Positions 1-11,296 of a DNA stretch of 64,000 bases are shown here, one piece after another. The stretch's first letter is position 1; each line of letters begins with the position of its first letter. Source of the DNA: Vesta saturnalis (Eukaryota; Arthropoda; Insecta; Coleoptera; Lampyridae); assembly GCA_036346205.1 (NCBI GenBank), contig JARFJB010000003.1, positions 2,079,501 through 2,143,500 on the forward strand. The letters are read 5' to 3'. The notes under the pieces are model-generated. The model did no database searches, was not told the origin of the DNA, and worked only from the letters and a program-made list of their open reading frames with translations. Made by a program: the position numbers and the translations under genes.

Positions 1-336
1 ATAATTACCTATCTAAATGTCGACGTAAATGATGAAATAAAATTAAAGAAGAATCATGCTTATATGTACCAAATACAAGGGCAATTGCGAATGACTCAGA
101 GGTCGTTGTGCTATTTTGTTATATACACTTCTAAAAACCTTGTATGTATAGATGTACCACAAGATAGTAGTTTTTGGGAAAATATGTGCTCAAAATTAGA
201 AAAATTTTACTTTTCCACACTTTTGCCAGAAATTATAGATTCTCGCATTAGTCGTAATCTACAACTCAGAAATATTTTGCTAAAGATCTTTAAAATACCT
301 TGTATTGATAATTTGCTACTAACTCGAGAATTGTAA
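1..336 (+). CDS. YqaJ-like exonuclease domain, C-terminal part (truncated by window edge)
   Basis: The frame is open from the first base, so the true start lies outside the window; the ATG at 64 is internal. Visible motifs are KKNHAYMYQIQGQL (around 49-105) and FWENMCSKLEKFY followed by LLPEI, which match the end of the YqaJ/lambda-exonuclease-like viral recombinase domain, where the Q-x-Q-x-Q-L segment follows the catalytic D/E-x-K residues (those would lie upstream, off the window). In insects such domains usually occur inside multi-copy mobile elements rather than in single host genes. About 75 residues of the domain remain plus a short tail. No stop or frameshift is seen in this piece. 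The catalytic core is not visible, so activity cannot be judged. Confidence 0.6.
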   Translation: MITYLNVDVNDEIKLKKNHAYMYQIQGQLRMTQRSLCYFVIYTSKNLVCIDVPQDSSFWENMCSKLEKFYFSTLLPEIIDSRISRNLQLRNILLKIFKIPCIDNLLLTREL

Positions 337-339
337 TTA

Positions 340-1180
340 AATCGGTTTAATGAGGCGGCGATATATTTGTGAAGAAATTAAAATACTATCACTTATTATT
401 ATTGTGTGAAGTGTATCCGGTCCTGCAAGTTTACAAATACATTACTTTTCTAACTAATAAAAAGTGACATTCATTTCTAAGTAATCATCGCGTATACTAA
501 ATTAAAATAACCTCTTAAGGAATAGCTGATGTTCGAAACATTTGTTGTAATTATTGTTACTATTCTAATTACTTACATCGTCCTTCATAAATTTGTGTAT
601 CTTTGACAATAAGTACAAATTATAAGATAGGTACATATGGGGTGATTTTTGTTGATTGAAGTGGTTGTGGTTATAAAATTGCTTCATTGTTATAAAACTA
701 ACAAAAAAGGTATTTATTAATTTACTAACATTACTCAATATTTAAATAATGCATTAAAACTCCACTAATTTGACTCACTATCGAGCAGGAGGCAGAAAAT
801 AAGAATCCAAACGAAGCTTAAATCGATAAAAATCACTATGTAGGTAGAAATACAATTAAAATTAATGTAATAATTATTCAGCAGATAGAATTACTGAATT
901 ATATAACCGTAAGTAGTGCGCATTCATTTTGTACCTAACCAGTAATCCATATTAAAATTAAACATGTTCTTCTAAAATGCATTTAAACATTTTCACTTTA
1001 TTTATTTACCTACTGATTTTCGGTAATCGAATTATAAAGGTCTGAGTAGTTTACAAGGCCCTCCTGTGGCGAGAAACATGTCAACAATTTTTAAATATTT
1101 TAGGTATTGTGTGTTGCATATAAAAAAATTACAATTTTAGTTTCACTGCATAGGACCCTTAAGAGGTGTTTTTCAAAAAT
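340..1180. other. AT-rich stretch, nothing recognised
   Basis: No reading frame with recognisable motifs on either strand. The AT-rich text may be the 3' flank of the YqaJ-containing element, but no terminal repeat was seen. Confidence 0.4.
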
Positions 1181-1189
1181 CGTTTATAA

Positions 1190-1601
1190 TTTTCTTATTT
1201 AGAGATAAATATATGAAACTATATATTTTCAGAAGCTAAAAGAAATCTCTAATTAATGGAGTCATAGCCAACTACGGTTACCATTTAAAAATGCAACTTT
1301 GATCTGTAACTCGAAACAAATTAGTTAGAAAAAATCAGTACGCCGCTAAATTGCACATAAAAAGGCACAAAAGATGTTTTACCAAAATTTTAAATATTCA
1401 CAAACAAAAAGTTACGGATTTTAAATAAACGGCATAAAACGAAAACATCCTATGTTTCCCAAACGAGTCGAGATATTGAAATGTTCTTTAGATTATTAAA
1501 TTTGTTTCAAAAATCGGTCCAAGGGGCCCGACCATAATTATACTCTATCTATTTGAGAAATACCTTAAACCCCCCAATTACATCGAAAATAGGACACCCT
1601 G
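1190..1601. repeat. Mariner terminal fragment (related to long TIR at 13.4-13.77 kb)
   Basis: The segment carries the phrase 'catagccaactacggttacc' near 1263, closely matching 'tagccaactatggttttca' near 13424, and ends with 'catcgaaaataggacaccctg' just before TA at 1602. This is the same order as in the right terminal repeat of the DD41D mariner at 11458-13766. Only one end is found here, with no transposase, so it is a truncated or diverged relative. Confidence 0.5.
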
Positions 1602-1609
1602 TACAGTCC

Positions 1610-2880
1610 TACCAAAATTAACGGAACGGGTCTTCAACGCTTAATCATAATGCACAACAATAATTCCTAACGACACCTTAATTATTTTAAATCTTGAACT
1701 CAACTGGCTGAAAGGAGAAGCAACCATCTGTTCCCTCTTCTAAAGTATTCAGATTCGTTAAATGATAACTTAGAACTTCACATGGAAACAGCTACTAAAG
1801 GATAAAACGATCTATTCCGCAAAGGCACGAAAATATAAGATAACACTCAACCAACTATAGTAAACTGAGCCAAACAAGTCCTCAGCACTATTTCCAGAAA
1901 CTACAAAGGCAGACCAAGTCAATACTTAATATGATCCACGTTTTGCAAACGTCAGCTAAGAATTCCAGCGATAATTATTATATCAGAACGTCACAGGATA
2001 TGAAAATTGCGGTGATTAACGGCAGTTGAGAAACGTTATTTCAAGTTCGTTTGTAAAGATCCATAATGCCAAATTTCTAAGACACTTGGAAAAAATTCTG
2101 TGAATCTCTTTTATAATTGAAAGAAAGTCTTTTCTCTTGAACAATTTTGTTTACAATCGTCATATTAAAACTGGCAAAAGTTAGATAAAGAGAGCATTCG
2201 AGCGTATGAGTTAATCTAAATTTATTAAATTATAATCTGAACGCAACCAAAAGCCAATTTGGTAATATCTTTTCGTAAGAAATACTATTGACTGACACAA
2301 ACCTATGTAATCTGTCGAAAGCGTTAGTTAAGAATTATAAAGTTCATTAATCAATGTTAAATCAGCAAACTGTTTCATTTCATTCCTTTAACAAATGGAA
2401 CTTTTTGCTTAGTGTTAATTTATTTAATAATAAATATGCAAAAGTGAAGAGAAAAATTTAATATTAATTCCAACACTTTCTAAAAACAGTTTGAGGTGGA
2501 AAACAAGTTTAATTAAATTTAACGATTGTTTCTATACAAAAACGTCTTCAAGATCGTAAATTATGAGTTAAATCAAGGGAATTTACGCGACTGTCAAAAC
2601 GTTTTGTGTATTATATATTTATATGCAGCACACATTGCACTATCACAACTTATTTAGATACTTTAACCCTTCACATCCAATATTATTTTGATAAAAATTT
2701 TGAAAAAGTCGTATTAGTACGCACTATGGTAGTTTTTATAACAATGAAACGCTGCATAAAAAGGTTCAAACCTTACGGGTGGCGTTTTAGGGTATGTGAC
2801 GATATGGTCACGCTGAGCTATACTCAGGAAAATTAATAACACTTAAAATTTTAACAATTAAATAATATCCCTTATGATTA
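1610..2880. other. No gene recognised
   Basis: Stop-rich AT-rich DNA. A 76-codon frame at 2606-2836 has no recognisable motif and is probably chance. The end next to 2886 may be the 3' untranslated part and terminal repeat of the piggyBac relic. Confidence 0.4.
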
Positions 2881-2885
2881 AAGTT

Positions 2886-3340
2886 TTATTTTGTGTGATA
2901 AGACATGAAACATTTAATGCATAAACCAATATTGCATTTTACACACATGGGGCGACCAAGGGAGGAGCAGTATTCTCCTACACATCTACGACACTTTTCA
3001 CACGGGCAAATATAATTATTCATTCCACCGAATCGAAGAGTTTCTGCTACAGTACCAAAATTATTCCTTGGTCGTACATGCGTTATGAGAGGATATCCAA
3101 CTCATAACTGAAAAGCGTTATGTACTGCTACCTCGATTAGCCAAGTGAAAATGCTACTCCACCATGTTTTTCCTCTATTGCCAATTCGATAATGTCTAAG
3201 ATTTTGATCCATGTGATCGACACCGCACTTACTATATTCTGTAATTGTAATTTTTGATTTCTGCACTTTTGAATACCTTTGAACATTAAACATTGGCAGC
3301 AAACCAAAACCAGATAATCTACCCAATATGTAAGGCGAAC
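2886..3340 (-). pseudogene. piggyBac-like transposase, C-terminal part
   Basis: Read on the minus strand, this encodes the end of a piggyBac transposase: NVQRYSKVQKSK, then CGVDHMDQNLRHYRI and GKTWWSSIFTWLIEVAVHNA, which match the highly conserved G-V-D-x-x-D-Q segment carrying the last catalytic Asp and the following RGKxWW block. An in-frame TGA at 3102-3104 breaks the frame; past it the same frame continues through FGTVAETLRFGG into a cysteine-rich C-terminal finger (CPCEKCRRC, CVKCNIGLCIKCF, ending YHTK and stop at 2886-2888). Such zinc fingers bind the element ends in this family. The N-terminal two thirds are at 7460-8797, separated by a LINE. Clearly dead. Confidence 0.85.
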
Positions 3341-3421
3341 TTTTTTTTACTTATAGTATTCCAGAACAGGCTAAGATTTGCCTAAATCGCTCAGGAATAC
3401 TGGGAGGGTTTAGGGACGTTG

Positions 3422-3658
3422 TTAGGCTGACGAAAAATGTTTATGAATGGCTACCTTAAATTGACTTAAGTCAAAGTTTGGAGGAAAACAGAATTGGGTA
3501 GTGCATTCCACAATTTGGTCGCCGTGTGGGAAAAGGTAGATTGTGCCCCGTTTATTGTGACACGATGGAATTTTGAGTGAGTAATTATGGTGGCAAACCG
3601 AGTGTTCCTAGCGAAGATGGCCTGCGAAGGTATTAAGGAGTGTATTTCGGAAGCACAC
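3422..3658 (-). pseudogene. LINE protein, C-terminal tail
   Basis: The minus strand reads SEIHSLIPSQAIFARNTRF, then FHRVTINGAQSTFSHTATKLWNALPNSVFP and NFDLSQFKVAIHKHFSS before a stop at 3422-3424. The LWNxLP and FK-x(3)-H signature is the usual end of CR1/Jockey/Rex-type LINE proteins, distal to the reverse transcriptase. It joins directly, by homology, to the KC residues encoded at about 4917-4925, which shows that 3659-4916 is a later insertion. The reading frame in this piece is open. Function of this tail in the family is poorly defined. Confidence 0.7.
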
Positions 3659-4916
3659 TGTAAAATAGTGGTTATGTTAATCGTATATAAATTTTAAATA
3701 ATATCATAAATATAATCAGTGTAAAATAAATGAGTGTAAAAATGTTCTCCAAACAAATCGTTAAACTAACTGGAGATACAAACCATTCACCAAAAATAAT
3801 GCCTTTGTCCCAGTCGGTAGTTTAAAGTAGGCCGATTCAATTTTTTTTTTTGATTTGCTTAATTACCACAATTTCTGCTAGATTACTTCCACTGAACATC
3901 AATATAAAAAAATTGCAATGTAACGCTAATTAAATTAATCTCGGACGCCAAGTTATTTTTAATAATGCTCGGAATAACTAAACCGAGTTTTACAATATAA
4001 ATTTTATCAAAATGTAAAAAAAATAAAAAAATATACAGACTATGTTTATTAACAGTTAAAATGATAGGGTTAAATAAAATATATCTTAAAAATAGCCTTA
4101 AATTACTAAAAAATCATTAAACATTAAATACCTGTTACAAAATATAATACATCTTCTTGAGAACCGCTGGTATTATAAAAAAATAATTCAGAAATGCAAA
4201 CCACGGTGACGTAATCCTTGTGTCAATGTTCCGCAATATATTGCAATAACAATGCTTTTACGTTGTCAACCACATCCAAACTGGAATTTTTCTTCTAATA
4301 AATTTATCTTCATGAAATTGAATAATCCGTTTATAGCATTTTCTTGAATTTTGAATGCAAAACTTACAATCATAAAATAAAAACGTACGTAACAGTAGAA
4401 TCAATTGTGCAATCAAAAGCGGTAAAATTAAGCGTAAGAGTAAAAAAAAGTGAAAGTAAAGTAAAAGTGCCTGAAAAGAGCAAATCTTTTAATTTTTAGT
4501 ATTACGAGATAACTTATCTTACCATCAAATCAATGGCACTTTCGCAAAATTTAGGTGGAAACCCAAAAATATGGCTTCCTACTCAACATAAGGTTCATTA
4601 AGTACTAAAATGGACGCCTAAAATATTAGATGATGTCGTCGTGCGCGAAAAGATTTGCGCAAAGAATTAAGACAACGATGACGCGTTGCGCGATAATATT
4701 TGAGCAGAAAAATAATTTAAAGTGGGAGTATAAACCTTTAAGAAGTACATACCCTTAACAAGATATGCACTTAAGTTACACCAAAATGCAAATTAAGTTG
4801 CCTACCTCATAGCTATAATGCAAAATTAATTAAAATTTTTTGTTATATTTACAACTGAATGAATGAAGAACCTAAATTACGATATATTTTAATACAACTC
4901 AAAATGGGTTGTTACA
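3659..4916. repeat. Probable solo LTR (1258 bp) inside the LINE
   Basis: The insertion interrupts one LINE coding sequence. It begins TGTAAAATAG and ends GGTTGTTACA, so it has TG...CA ends with a short imperfect inverted repeat (TGTAAAA/TGTAACA), and both sides carry ACAC (3655-3658 and 4917-4920), a 4-bp target duplication. These are features of an LTR left after recombination between two LTRs. No coding sequence was seen. A non-autonomous DNA element remains possible because the class rests on end sequences alone. Confidence 0.5.
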
Positions 4917-7453
4917 ACACTTGCCATGGTAATAGCGATAGAACAAGGAAAAAACCGAAACTATTCTTCTATGCTCAAGAGACGGTAGGTCAGAAGTCAG
5001 AGACGGGTCATTTATAAGCCTTATAGCACTTTTTTGGATGCGGTTCGCCATATCAAGGGCCTATTGGGGAGCACTAACTCAGAGGTGGGAATTGTATTCC
5101 ACATGAGGTCGAATTTGAGCCCAGTTTACGAGCAGATATTTTGCTGGCTGATAAAAGGTAGTCAGCCCATGAAAGGTTCGATGATACGGACTTCCCTAAC
5201 ATAGAAATAGAGTTTGAAAACTTGAGTTCTAAGCCATTCATATTTACAGCAGGAAATGATCGGTCTTTCTTGGCGGACACAAGGCAACACTGCGTTTTGT
5301 CGGCGTTGAACGTGAGTAGATTATTCCTTCCCCATTCAAGGACACGTTCTAAGTCACTGTTGATTGAGGCTGCCATTTTCACCTTAACGTCCTGACTAGA
5401 CTTATTGTTGTGGGAAAACTGAGAAGAACTACAATGTAGAGTGCTGTGTCTTCAAAGCAATGGATAGGGTTAGTGGTTGAGGAAATGAGGTCATTTATGT
5501 ATAGCAGGAAAAGTGAGGGAGCTATCACTGATCCTTGGGGTACTCCGCTTTAATACTAGTTTCTTTCGATAAGAAGCCGTTAACGACAACGCATATACGT
5601 CTTTTGTCAAGAAATCTGAATGTCCAATTGATGAGCGTATCGGATAAGCCGAACGAAGTGAGCTTGGCAAGTAGGCACTTGTGCCAAACCTGGTCAAAAG
5701 CCTTTAAAATATCTAAAGCTACTACGACTGTTTCACTGGACCTCTCTAATGTGTTATTCCAAAATTGGGAGACATGGAAAAAGATCACCCGTTGAATGAC
5801 TCTATCTGAACCCATACTGGTGGTCATTTAGGAGTTTATTGGACTCAAGGAACGAAAGTAGTTGGTGGTTGATGGCTTTATCCATAATTCTCGACAGAAT
5901 GGAAATGAAAGCTATTGGTGGATAGCTTGAGGGATCAGTTTTGTCGCCCATTTTAAGAGTATTGGACATTTGTCAACTTCCACGATGAGGGAAACTCTCC
6001 AGATGACATGGAGATCGAAAAGGACGATAGATGGAATACCGTCAGGCCAGTCGCCTCGCTTGAGTCAAGTTTATTGATAATTGATTCTAGGAGCTTGTGA
6101 CGAAAGTGGATTGATTTCATAGCATATGGGGTAGATTTGTGCGAGGGCACAGTTCTACCAGAATCATTGAAACATGTATTTGATGAAAAGTAATCGACAA
6201 AGAGGTTGGCTTTTTCAGCAGGGTCAGCTACTACAGCTCCGGCGCGAGACGTCATGGGAAAAAGGAAGATGTACTAAAGTTTTTATTGATGGCTTTAGCT
6301 AATGACGAAAATTTAAGATCACCTAAAGGACATGAGACTAATTATTTGCGTTTACGTTCTTCAAACATCTTTTGGCCTTGGTGATGATGCTTTTGCAACT
6401 ATTCCATGCGACAATATAGTCGGCGTGATTTTCAATAGATTTATTTGATTTCCATTTGGGATAGTTTATGGTTTTGCGATAATGCATCAGTGCAAGCCCT
6501 ATTGAACCAGCGTTGGGAACGAGCATGACCTACACGATTATGTTTTTTGGGAATGTATAACTCCATACCCATCAAGATAACTTCAGTTATTGAAAGAGCA
6601 ATGTTTTAAGAGGAGGGCCGTATAAAGCAATACTCACGCCAGGGGAAGGTTGCGAAAAAATCTCGCAATTCGCTCCAGTTAGCTGATTTAAAACACCACA
6701 TAGTTATATCTGTTTTTCGAGTAACAATGGCATTGGGTACAGAGGAAGTTATTTCTATTAGGCAGTGGTATGATTGACCAAGTGGGGAAAGGACTCTTGT
6801 TTCACAGACAAGTGGGTTAGTTGTAAGGAATAGGTCCAAGAGAAGTGGAGAATAGGATTGTTACGGATTCTGGTTGGTTCAGAAATGATTTGTGAGAGTT
6901 CACAGGATACAGCAAATTCTTTTGCACTATGACCTGCGAGATTAGTGATAGTTGAAAATTGAAACCAATTGAAGTTGTGGGTATTAAAATCTCCCAGATT
7001 TGAAATATCGCAAGATGGAAACTGTGATAAGAGGTAGTCTATTTTCAGACTAAGGTAATCGAAAAGATCTTGGAAGTTATTATCATTGGGAGACCTATAC
7101 AAACAACAGCAGAATTTCACAAATTGGGGCCCAGAATGTTTGAATTAAATCGCGTCAAATTTGTTATTTTCCAAAGTGGACATCCTCTTACAATCTACGT
7201 TGTCCTTGGTATACGCACATACTCCCCCTTTAAGGCGAAAGTTAGAGTGGAGGTTGTATCCGGGAAATCGCAGGGCAGGCGAATCAGTGTTTTCAGGGGA
7301 GACTTGTGTTTCTGATAGAAACAGAATGTCCGGTTGCACTTGTTCAAGGTGTTGGTGAACAGCATTAAGATTCGACCGAACAATTGGAGCACCAATGTTA
7401 AGGTAAAGGTGGTGGTATTGCACCGGGCGGCAAGGAGCATACATGCCTTCCAC
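4917..7453 (-). pseudogene. LINE endonuclease-reverse transcriptase polyprotein, degraded
   Basis: Minus strand. Endonuclease pieces: PDILFLSETQVSPENTD and GYNLHSNFRLKGGVCAYTKD (7145-7453), then NLGDFNTHNFNWF and EPTRIRNNP (6758-7120), then LDLFLTTNP-type text with PLGQSYHCLI in place of the usual LGxSDHxLI (6606-6839). Linker: HCKS-like text and VVADPAEKANLFVDYF (5953-6526). Reverse transcriptase: ALDILKAFDQVWHKCLL (5525-5827), then LLYINDLIS followed by CFEDTALY, where the catalytic F/Y-A-D-D box is damaged, and the thumb LEWGRNNLLTFNADKTQ (5074-5382), ending in LLPWQV-type text near 4930. The pieces lie in several frames with many stops. No active enzyme could be made. Confidence 0.8.
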
Positions 7454-7459
7454 CTATGA

Positions 7460-8797
7460 AGTTGTAGAATATTAGAGCTGAAAAGGAAACATTAATTAGT
7501 TTACATTGCATCATACAAGAAAATTTTTTTTATACGATTGCTGAATAAAATCATTGTACTGAAAACAAAGCAGGATATTCATTAAGCTAGTTAAAAAAGA
7601 TCGTGCATAAGTTGTATATGTATCTGCTTATGGTTGTTCCTTTTTTAAAAGTTTTTTTTTTCTGGAAATTGAATAGTTTTTTGGAATTATATTTTCGCGT
7701 ATTGTTTCATTTCCATTATATCCGCGACTTTTTAAATATATTAAAAGTGAAAAACTAGTGAATAAGTTATCAAAATTAAAATGAGAACGGTAAATTTTGC
7801 ATATCTTTTCAAAGTAATCTATCATATTCAGAAGTGGTGCTGCACGTTTACCAAATCTGTCACCATATTCAGTTTTTGATCTCGAATTCATGCTTTGGTA
7901 TATTTCGAAATGCACTAGATAACGCATTGACCTGCAAAGAACTATGCTTTATATCCAAATCGTAAAAGTTTTCCTTTTATAAATTGCGTACACCGTAGCG
8001 ACCATAGCAAATAATACTCTCTTCCAAAAACAAGTTCTGTTCGGGACGAAAATTTTTCAAAAAGTTTGATTTTAGATGGTTTGTGATTGACCTTAGTTTC
8101 TACATTTTATCGTCTTTGTCAGCATTGGTGTTATCATTAAAATGAAGAAATTGGAAATTTTGTTGGATAACTGTTCCCACGCATTGCATTTACTACCATT
8201 TCATTCTATTGACCACATGTAACGAGTTCGTGTATGGTAATTGTATCCACTCACATGTAATATACCGGTAGATTCTCGCATTTCATTGACAGTAATGTTA
8301 GGATTAGGTATGCATTGTAAAACGACATATGTTCTTGACTCTTCAAATTTTTCATGCGGAAGCCATCCTATGCAATCTTCGTAATTCCTATCCGGAAATA
8401 TAGGAAATACACCCGGTGAAACAGCTTTACACCATTCAAATTTCGTATCTTTCTTGCTGGAAGGTATTGGACAGACCGGTGTAGTTGGTTGCACCATACA
8501 CAACCGGCGCGACGTTTCTTTTCTTTTGGTTCATCTTCTTCCATGTGTGAAATAGATTTATTTGTCAAATATTTTGGTTTGATTTCAGCCAAAGTCTTGT
8601 TGTCGTCGCTATCATATTCCTCACATTTAGTACTTGTTTTTTCTTCAAGTCTTGTTAAAACTGTTCGCAACCAGCCTTTAATTAACTAGTGCAAACATTG
8701 TCATTGTCTTCTTCTTCTTCGCCATCATCAACGCCGCTTATATTTCCATCAGCATCTGGTGGCTGTAAGTATAAACGAGAATATGCCATCTGATCCC
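7460..8797 (-). pseudogene. piggyBac-like transposase, N-terminal and core part
   Basis: Minus strand, N to C. Around 8690-8790 an acidic N-terminus (PPDADGNISGVDDGEEEEDN) typical of piggyBac transposases. At 8201-8670 lie a lysine-rich segment and GILHVSGYNYHTRTRYMW, matching the conserved core opening before the first catalytic Asp. Around 7930-8190 the core is spread over several frames. At 7628-7927 are HFNFDNLFTSFSLLIYLK and SRGYNGNETIRENIIPK, matching the FDNFFTS...LxxxGxxxxGTxRxNRxP block with the middle catalytic Asp. It is followed by the LINE and then the C-terminal part at 2886-3340. Multiple frameshifts; inactive. Confidence 0.8.
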
Positions 8798-9002
8798 AAT
8801 TGAAGACACCGGTGCAAAAAAGGGGCAGCTCAATATTAACATTTTTTTCAGGAGAACCAAAAAACTGTTTTACTAGAAATTATTTTAAGTTATATGTTTT
8901 ATTCAAATGTAGAGTAAAACTCTAGTGCATAATATATTATTTTACTCACAAAATGTGCTTTTTGAAAATTTTATTGGATAGCAATATCAAAAAGAAAACG
9001 TT

Positions 9003-9026
9003 GGAGCTGCCTCCTTTTTGCGCCGG
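9003..9026. repeat. Internal inverted copy of the transposon end
   Basis: GGAGCTGCCTCCTTTTTGCG and the next bases repeat the right TIR text (11361-11384) with one change. It faces the left TIR, so the left 230 bp can fold on itself. Probably an extra transposase binding site. Confidence 0.6.
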
Positions 9027-9063
9027 AGCGTAAAAAAAAAGTCAAACACAAATTTTAATACAA

Positions 9064-9069
9064 TTTATT
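9064..9069 (-). terminator. Polyadenylation signal AATAAA
   Basis: On the minus strand AATAAA lies about 38 bases past the stop of the 661-codon transposase, a normal distance for its 3' end formation. Confidence 0.45.
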
Positions 9070-9106
9070 AACACAGTGTTATCAAAAGTAGTGAAATAAA
9101 CATTAA

Positions 9107-11092
9107 TTAATCATCTGTAAAGCTGTCTTCATCTGGCTGAGTAGACTCTTCTTCTCCTTGACACCGCAGCCGGTCATAGAACCACATACAGTCCGAAGGC
9201 ACGTATTTTGTTGCAAGCTCTTTCACGTGCAGGTATTTGGGTCGTTTCAGTGGTATCGGTCTAGAGTAGAGGAGTAATGTGGAAGGAGGTAGAGTCAACG
9301 TCACGCCATGTTTCTGAAGCATAAACAAGTCCTTGAGCCCGGCACTGGCCGAACTGCTGCATTCCACGCCCTTTGATGTATACTCCATGACACGATAAGA
9401 AGATATAGCAAATTTTTGTTTTCTTTGGTTAGATACGCACTTTTTGAAGGTACCGCTGAAATGACCACTGAAGTTCAAAATCAGATGTTGGGAAACTGGA
9501 ACCACTATAAATTTGCGGCATGTATTTTTTACTAATGCGACCCATTCTTCAGGCAACACGATCCTTTCCCGTTTCCTTTTCTCCTTTTCGATCAATCCAA
9601 AGCTGCGGTCGAAAGGAAGGAAACTGTGCCCTGGTTCTGGATATCTATGTATAATTTTAGCAAATCTAGTAGTATTTGCAAGTGTGTAAAGATACCGAGC
9701 CAAGGTTTGGTTTTTATTTTGTGAGCTGCAGTTGTCAGAATATAGGAATAACTTTGTCACGGTTTTTGACACAAAGTTTTCCAAAAAATAATGTAAAAAG
9801 CTTACTACATCATTAGCTCCTTTCCTGGCTATGGTTTCATCATACATAAAAAAGTATGACATTCCAGAACGGGCTTCAAAAACACAAAAGTTATATTCCC
9901 AGAGTTGCCTTTTAAAAAAAACATCTCCACTAGGTACGTGGGGGAGAGGCATGTTCTGTTGATAATCGAATGTTAACAACTCCATCTCATCTTTGTTTTC
10001 TTTAACTTCTGCAATATCTTCTTTTAGTTTTGTGTAGAAATAATTCGCTTTTTCAGTTATTAGATTCCTTTTTACTTCTTCATATTTTTCCGCTAATATG
10101 AGGTTGTCCAGTCTGTCGCAAGTCTGACAAGTGTCTGACCTTGGCTTGCCAAATGAGTAGTTATAATTTGACACAAAGTGCCGACAAAAATAGTCGTATG
10201 TAACTCGAGGCTTCGCTTTTTCGTTGTTCTGGATGGCAGTGTATATATCAGGTTCATACTTTTGAAGATAAAGCCTATGCATTTTTTGCATATTCAGTTC
10301 AGGTGACAAATAAAACTTATTTTCATTTTTAGTGCGGCTATAGTGAGACGATCTTTTTGGAAAGGATTGTATATGCGTATCAATGTGATGTATGATATCC
10401 TCTGGTATCATATTAGGGCGATTGGTGTGTCTTCCACGCATGTCTTTGGGTGCTGGAACATTATCTTTCAAGTGCTTTATAATAAGTTCCACTCTTTTCT
10501 TACTGACACCGTATAACGAACAAAAAGCATTTCTGCAAACCCTGGTCGAAGTTGTGCCAATTTTGATATAGTATTCACAGGAACAAGAACGTTTTGGTCC
10601 TCCACCCGATTTAGGTCTAGTTCTCGCAACCTTTTTTATAACTCTTTGTCCCCCGAGAAATATGTCCTGTTTTTCTTTGCTACCAATATTATTAAAGATT
10701 GCTAACATATCTTGCTTTTCAAGGTCGTTTATTTTTTTAAAACATTTAAATTTACACTTACAGTTTTTACCAGTTTTCCTTTCACCTTTCAGACATTTAT
10801 TTTTGTTTTTAATGCCGGTGTAAGATTTTCCTTCAGCTCTCCTTTTCTTCGAAATATTTCTAGTCCACTTACTTTCATCTCTTGCTCGTTTCTTGACAAC
10901 TTGTTTTTTCACAACTGTTTGTTTTTGTTCATTATCGTCACTTTCAGAATCACTTTGGACCAGTGATGAAATTTCAGCACTTGAATTAAACACAGAGAAG
11001 CGTCTAACACTAGGCCCAGGGTCATCAGGAAAAAAATCAGGATCTTTATCCGAATCGGCAAATTGTTCGTCTGCACTACTGCTACCCGACAT
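9107..11092 (-). CDS. Intact 661-aa transposase, Sola-like/DUF7869-type
   Basis: An uninterrupted frame from ATG (11090-11092) to stop (9107-9109). The N-terminus (1-60) is acidic and Ser-rich, followed by basic stretches (KKQVVKKRARDE, SKKRRAEGK) that could be nuclear localisation signals. Cys-rich CKCKFKCFKK and later CSCEYY, then CQTCDRL, suggest zinc binding. A catalytic core is inferred from LLTFDYQQNMPLPH (first D), LFLYSDNCSSQNKNQ (second D) and PEPGHSFLPFDRSFGLIEK (third acidic residue region); the S-D-N-C-x-x-Q-N-K-N and G-H-S-x-x-x-x-D signatures recur in a large insect family of such proteins. The C-terminus is acidic. The gene fills most of the transposon at 8802-11391, has no introns and has a polyadenylation signal, so it is probably functional or recently so. 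Confidence 0.8.
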   Translation of the reverse strand: MSGSSSADEQFADSDKDPDFFPDDPGPSVRRFSVFNSSAEISSLVQSDSESDDNEQKQTVVKKQVVKKRARDESKWTRNISKKRRAEGKSYTGIKNKNKCLKGERKTGKNCKCKFKCFKKINDLEKQDMLAIFNNIGSKEKQDIFLGGQRVIKKVARTRPKSGGGPKRSCSCEYYIKIGTTSTRVCRNAFCSLYGVSKKRVELIIKHLKDNVPAPKDMRGRHTNRPNMIPEDIIHHIDTHIQSFPKRSSHYSRTKNENKFYLSPELNMQKMHRLYLQKYEPDIYTAIQNNEKAKPRVTYDYFCRHFVSNYNYSFGKPRSDTCQTCDRLDNLILAEKYEEVKRNLITEKANYFYTKLKEDIAEVKENKDEMELLTFDYQQNMPLPHVPSGDVFFKRQLWEYNFCVFEARSGMSYFFMYDETIARKGANDVVSFLHYFLENFVSKTVTKLFLYSDNCSSQNKNQTLARYLYTLANTTRFAKIIHRYPEPGHSFLPFDRSFGLIEKEKRKRERIVLPEEWVALVKNTCRKFIVVPVSQHLILNFSGHFSGTFKKCVSNQRKQKFAISSYRVMEYTSKGVECSSSASAGLKDLFMLQKHGVTLTLPPSTLLLYSRPIPLKRPKYLHVKELATKYVPSDCMWFYDRLRCQGEEESTQPDEDSFTDD

Positions 11093-11270
11093 TTCACAAA
11101 AACTATACTATTCGACGAAAAAATGTCAAACACGCACTAAATGACAACGTGCTATGAAGGCAGTCAATAGCTTACTAAACATACCGAGCAATGGCGCTTT
11201 CCAACTTTCAATCAACATTACTTTGCAGGTGCTGCATCGAAGCGGCTAAAATCTGAATTATTTATTCGGT

Positions 11271-11296
11271 ACAAAAACGAGGCAGCTCGTTTTTGT
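11271..11296. repeat. Subterminal palindrome near right end of the Sola-like element
   Basis: ACAAAAACGAG, a 4-base centre (gcag) and CTCGTTTTTGT form 11-bp perfect arms. The centre repeats the GGCAGCTC core of the TIR. Together with 9003-9026 it suggests an array of TIR-related binding sites at each end, upstream of the transposase start. Confidence 0.6.

Larger units (their letters stand above)
3346..7455 (-). mobile_element. CR1/Jockey-type LINE inserted in piggyBac
   Basis: The minus strand carries, in order, an apurinic-type endonuclease, reverse transcriptase and the C-terminal tail of a non-LTR retrotransposon. The 3' end (minus sense) finishes in a run of A just upstream of piggyBac coding sequence, at about 3342-3349. 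The 5' end is set only roughly, near the first endonuclease residues at 7453. I could not find a convincing target duplication. A 1.26 kb insertion at 3659-4916 splits it. Its position between two parts of one piggyBac transposase shows that it inserted after the piggyBac copy. Confidence 0.75.

Noticed and set aside
2606..2836. 76-codon frame
   Set aside because: No motif, AT-rich chance composition and no recognisable relation to the nearby piggyBac C-terminus on the other strand.
10712..11144. Plus-strand frames opposite the 661-codon gene
   Set aside because: Antisense shadows of the Sola-like transposase N-terminal part.
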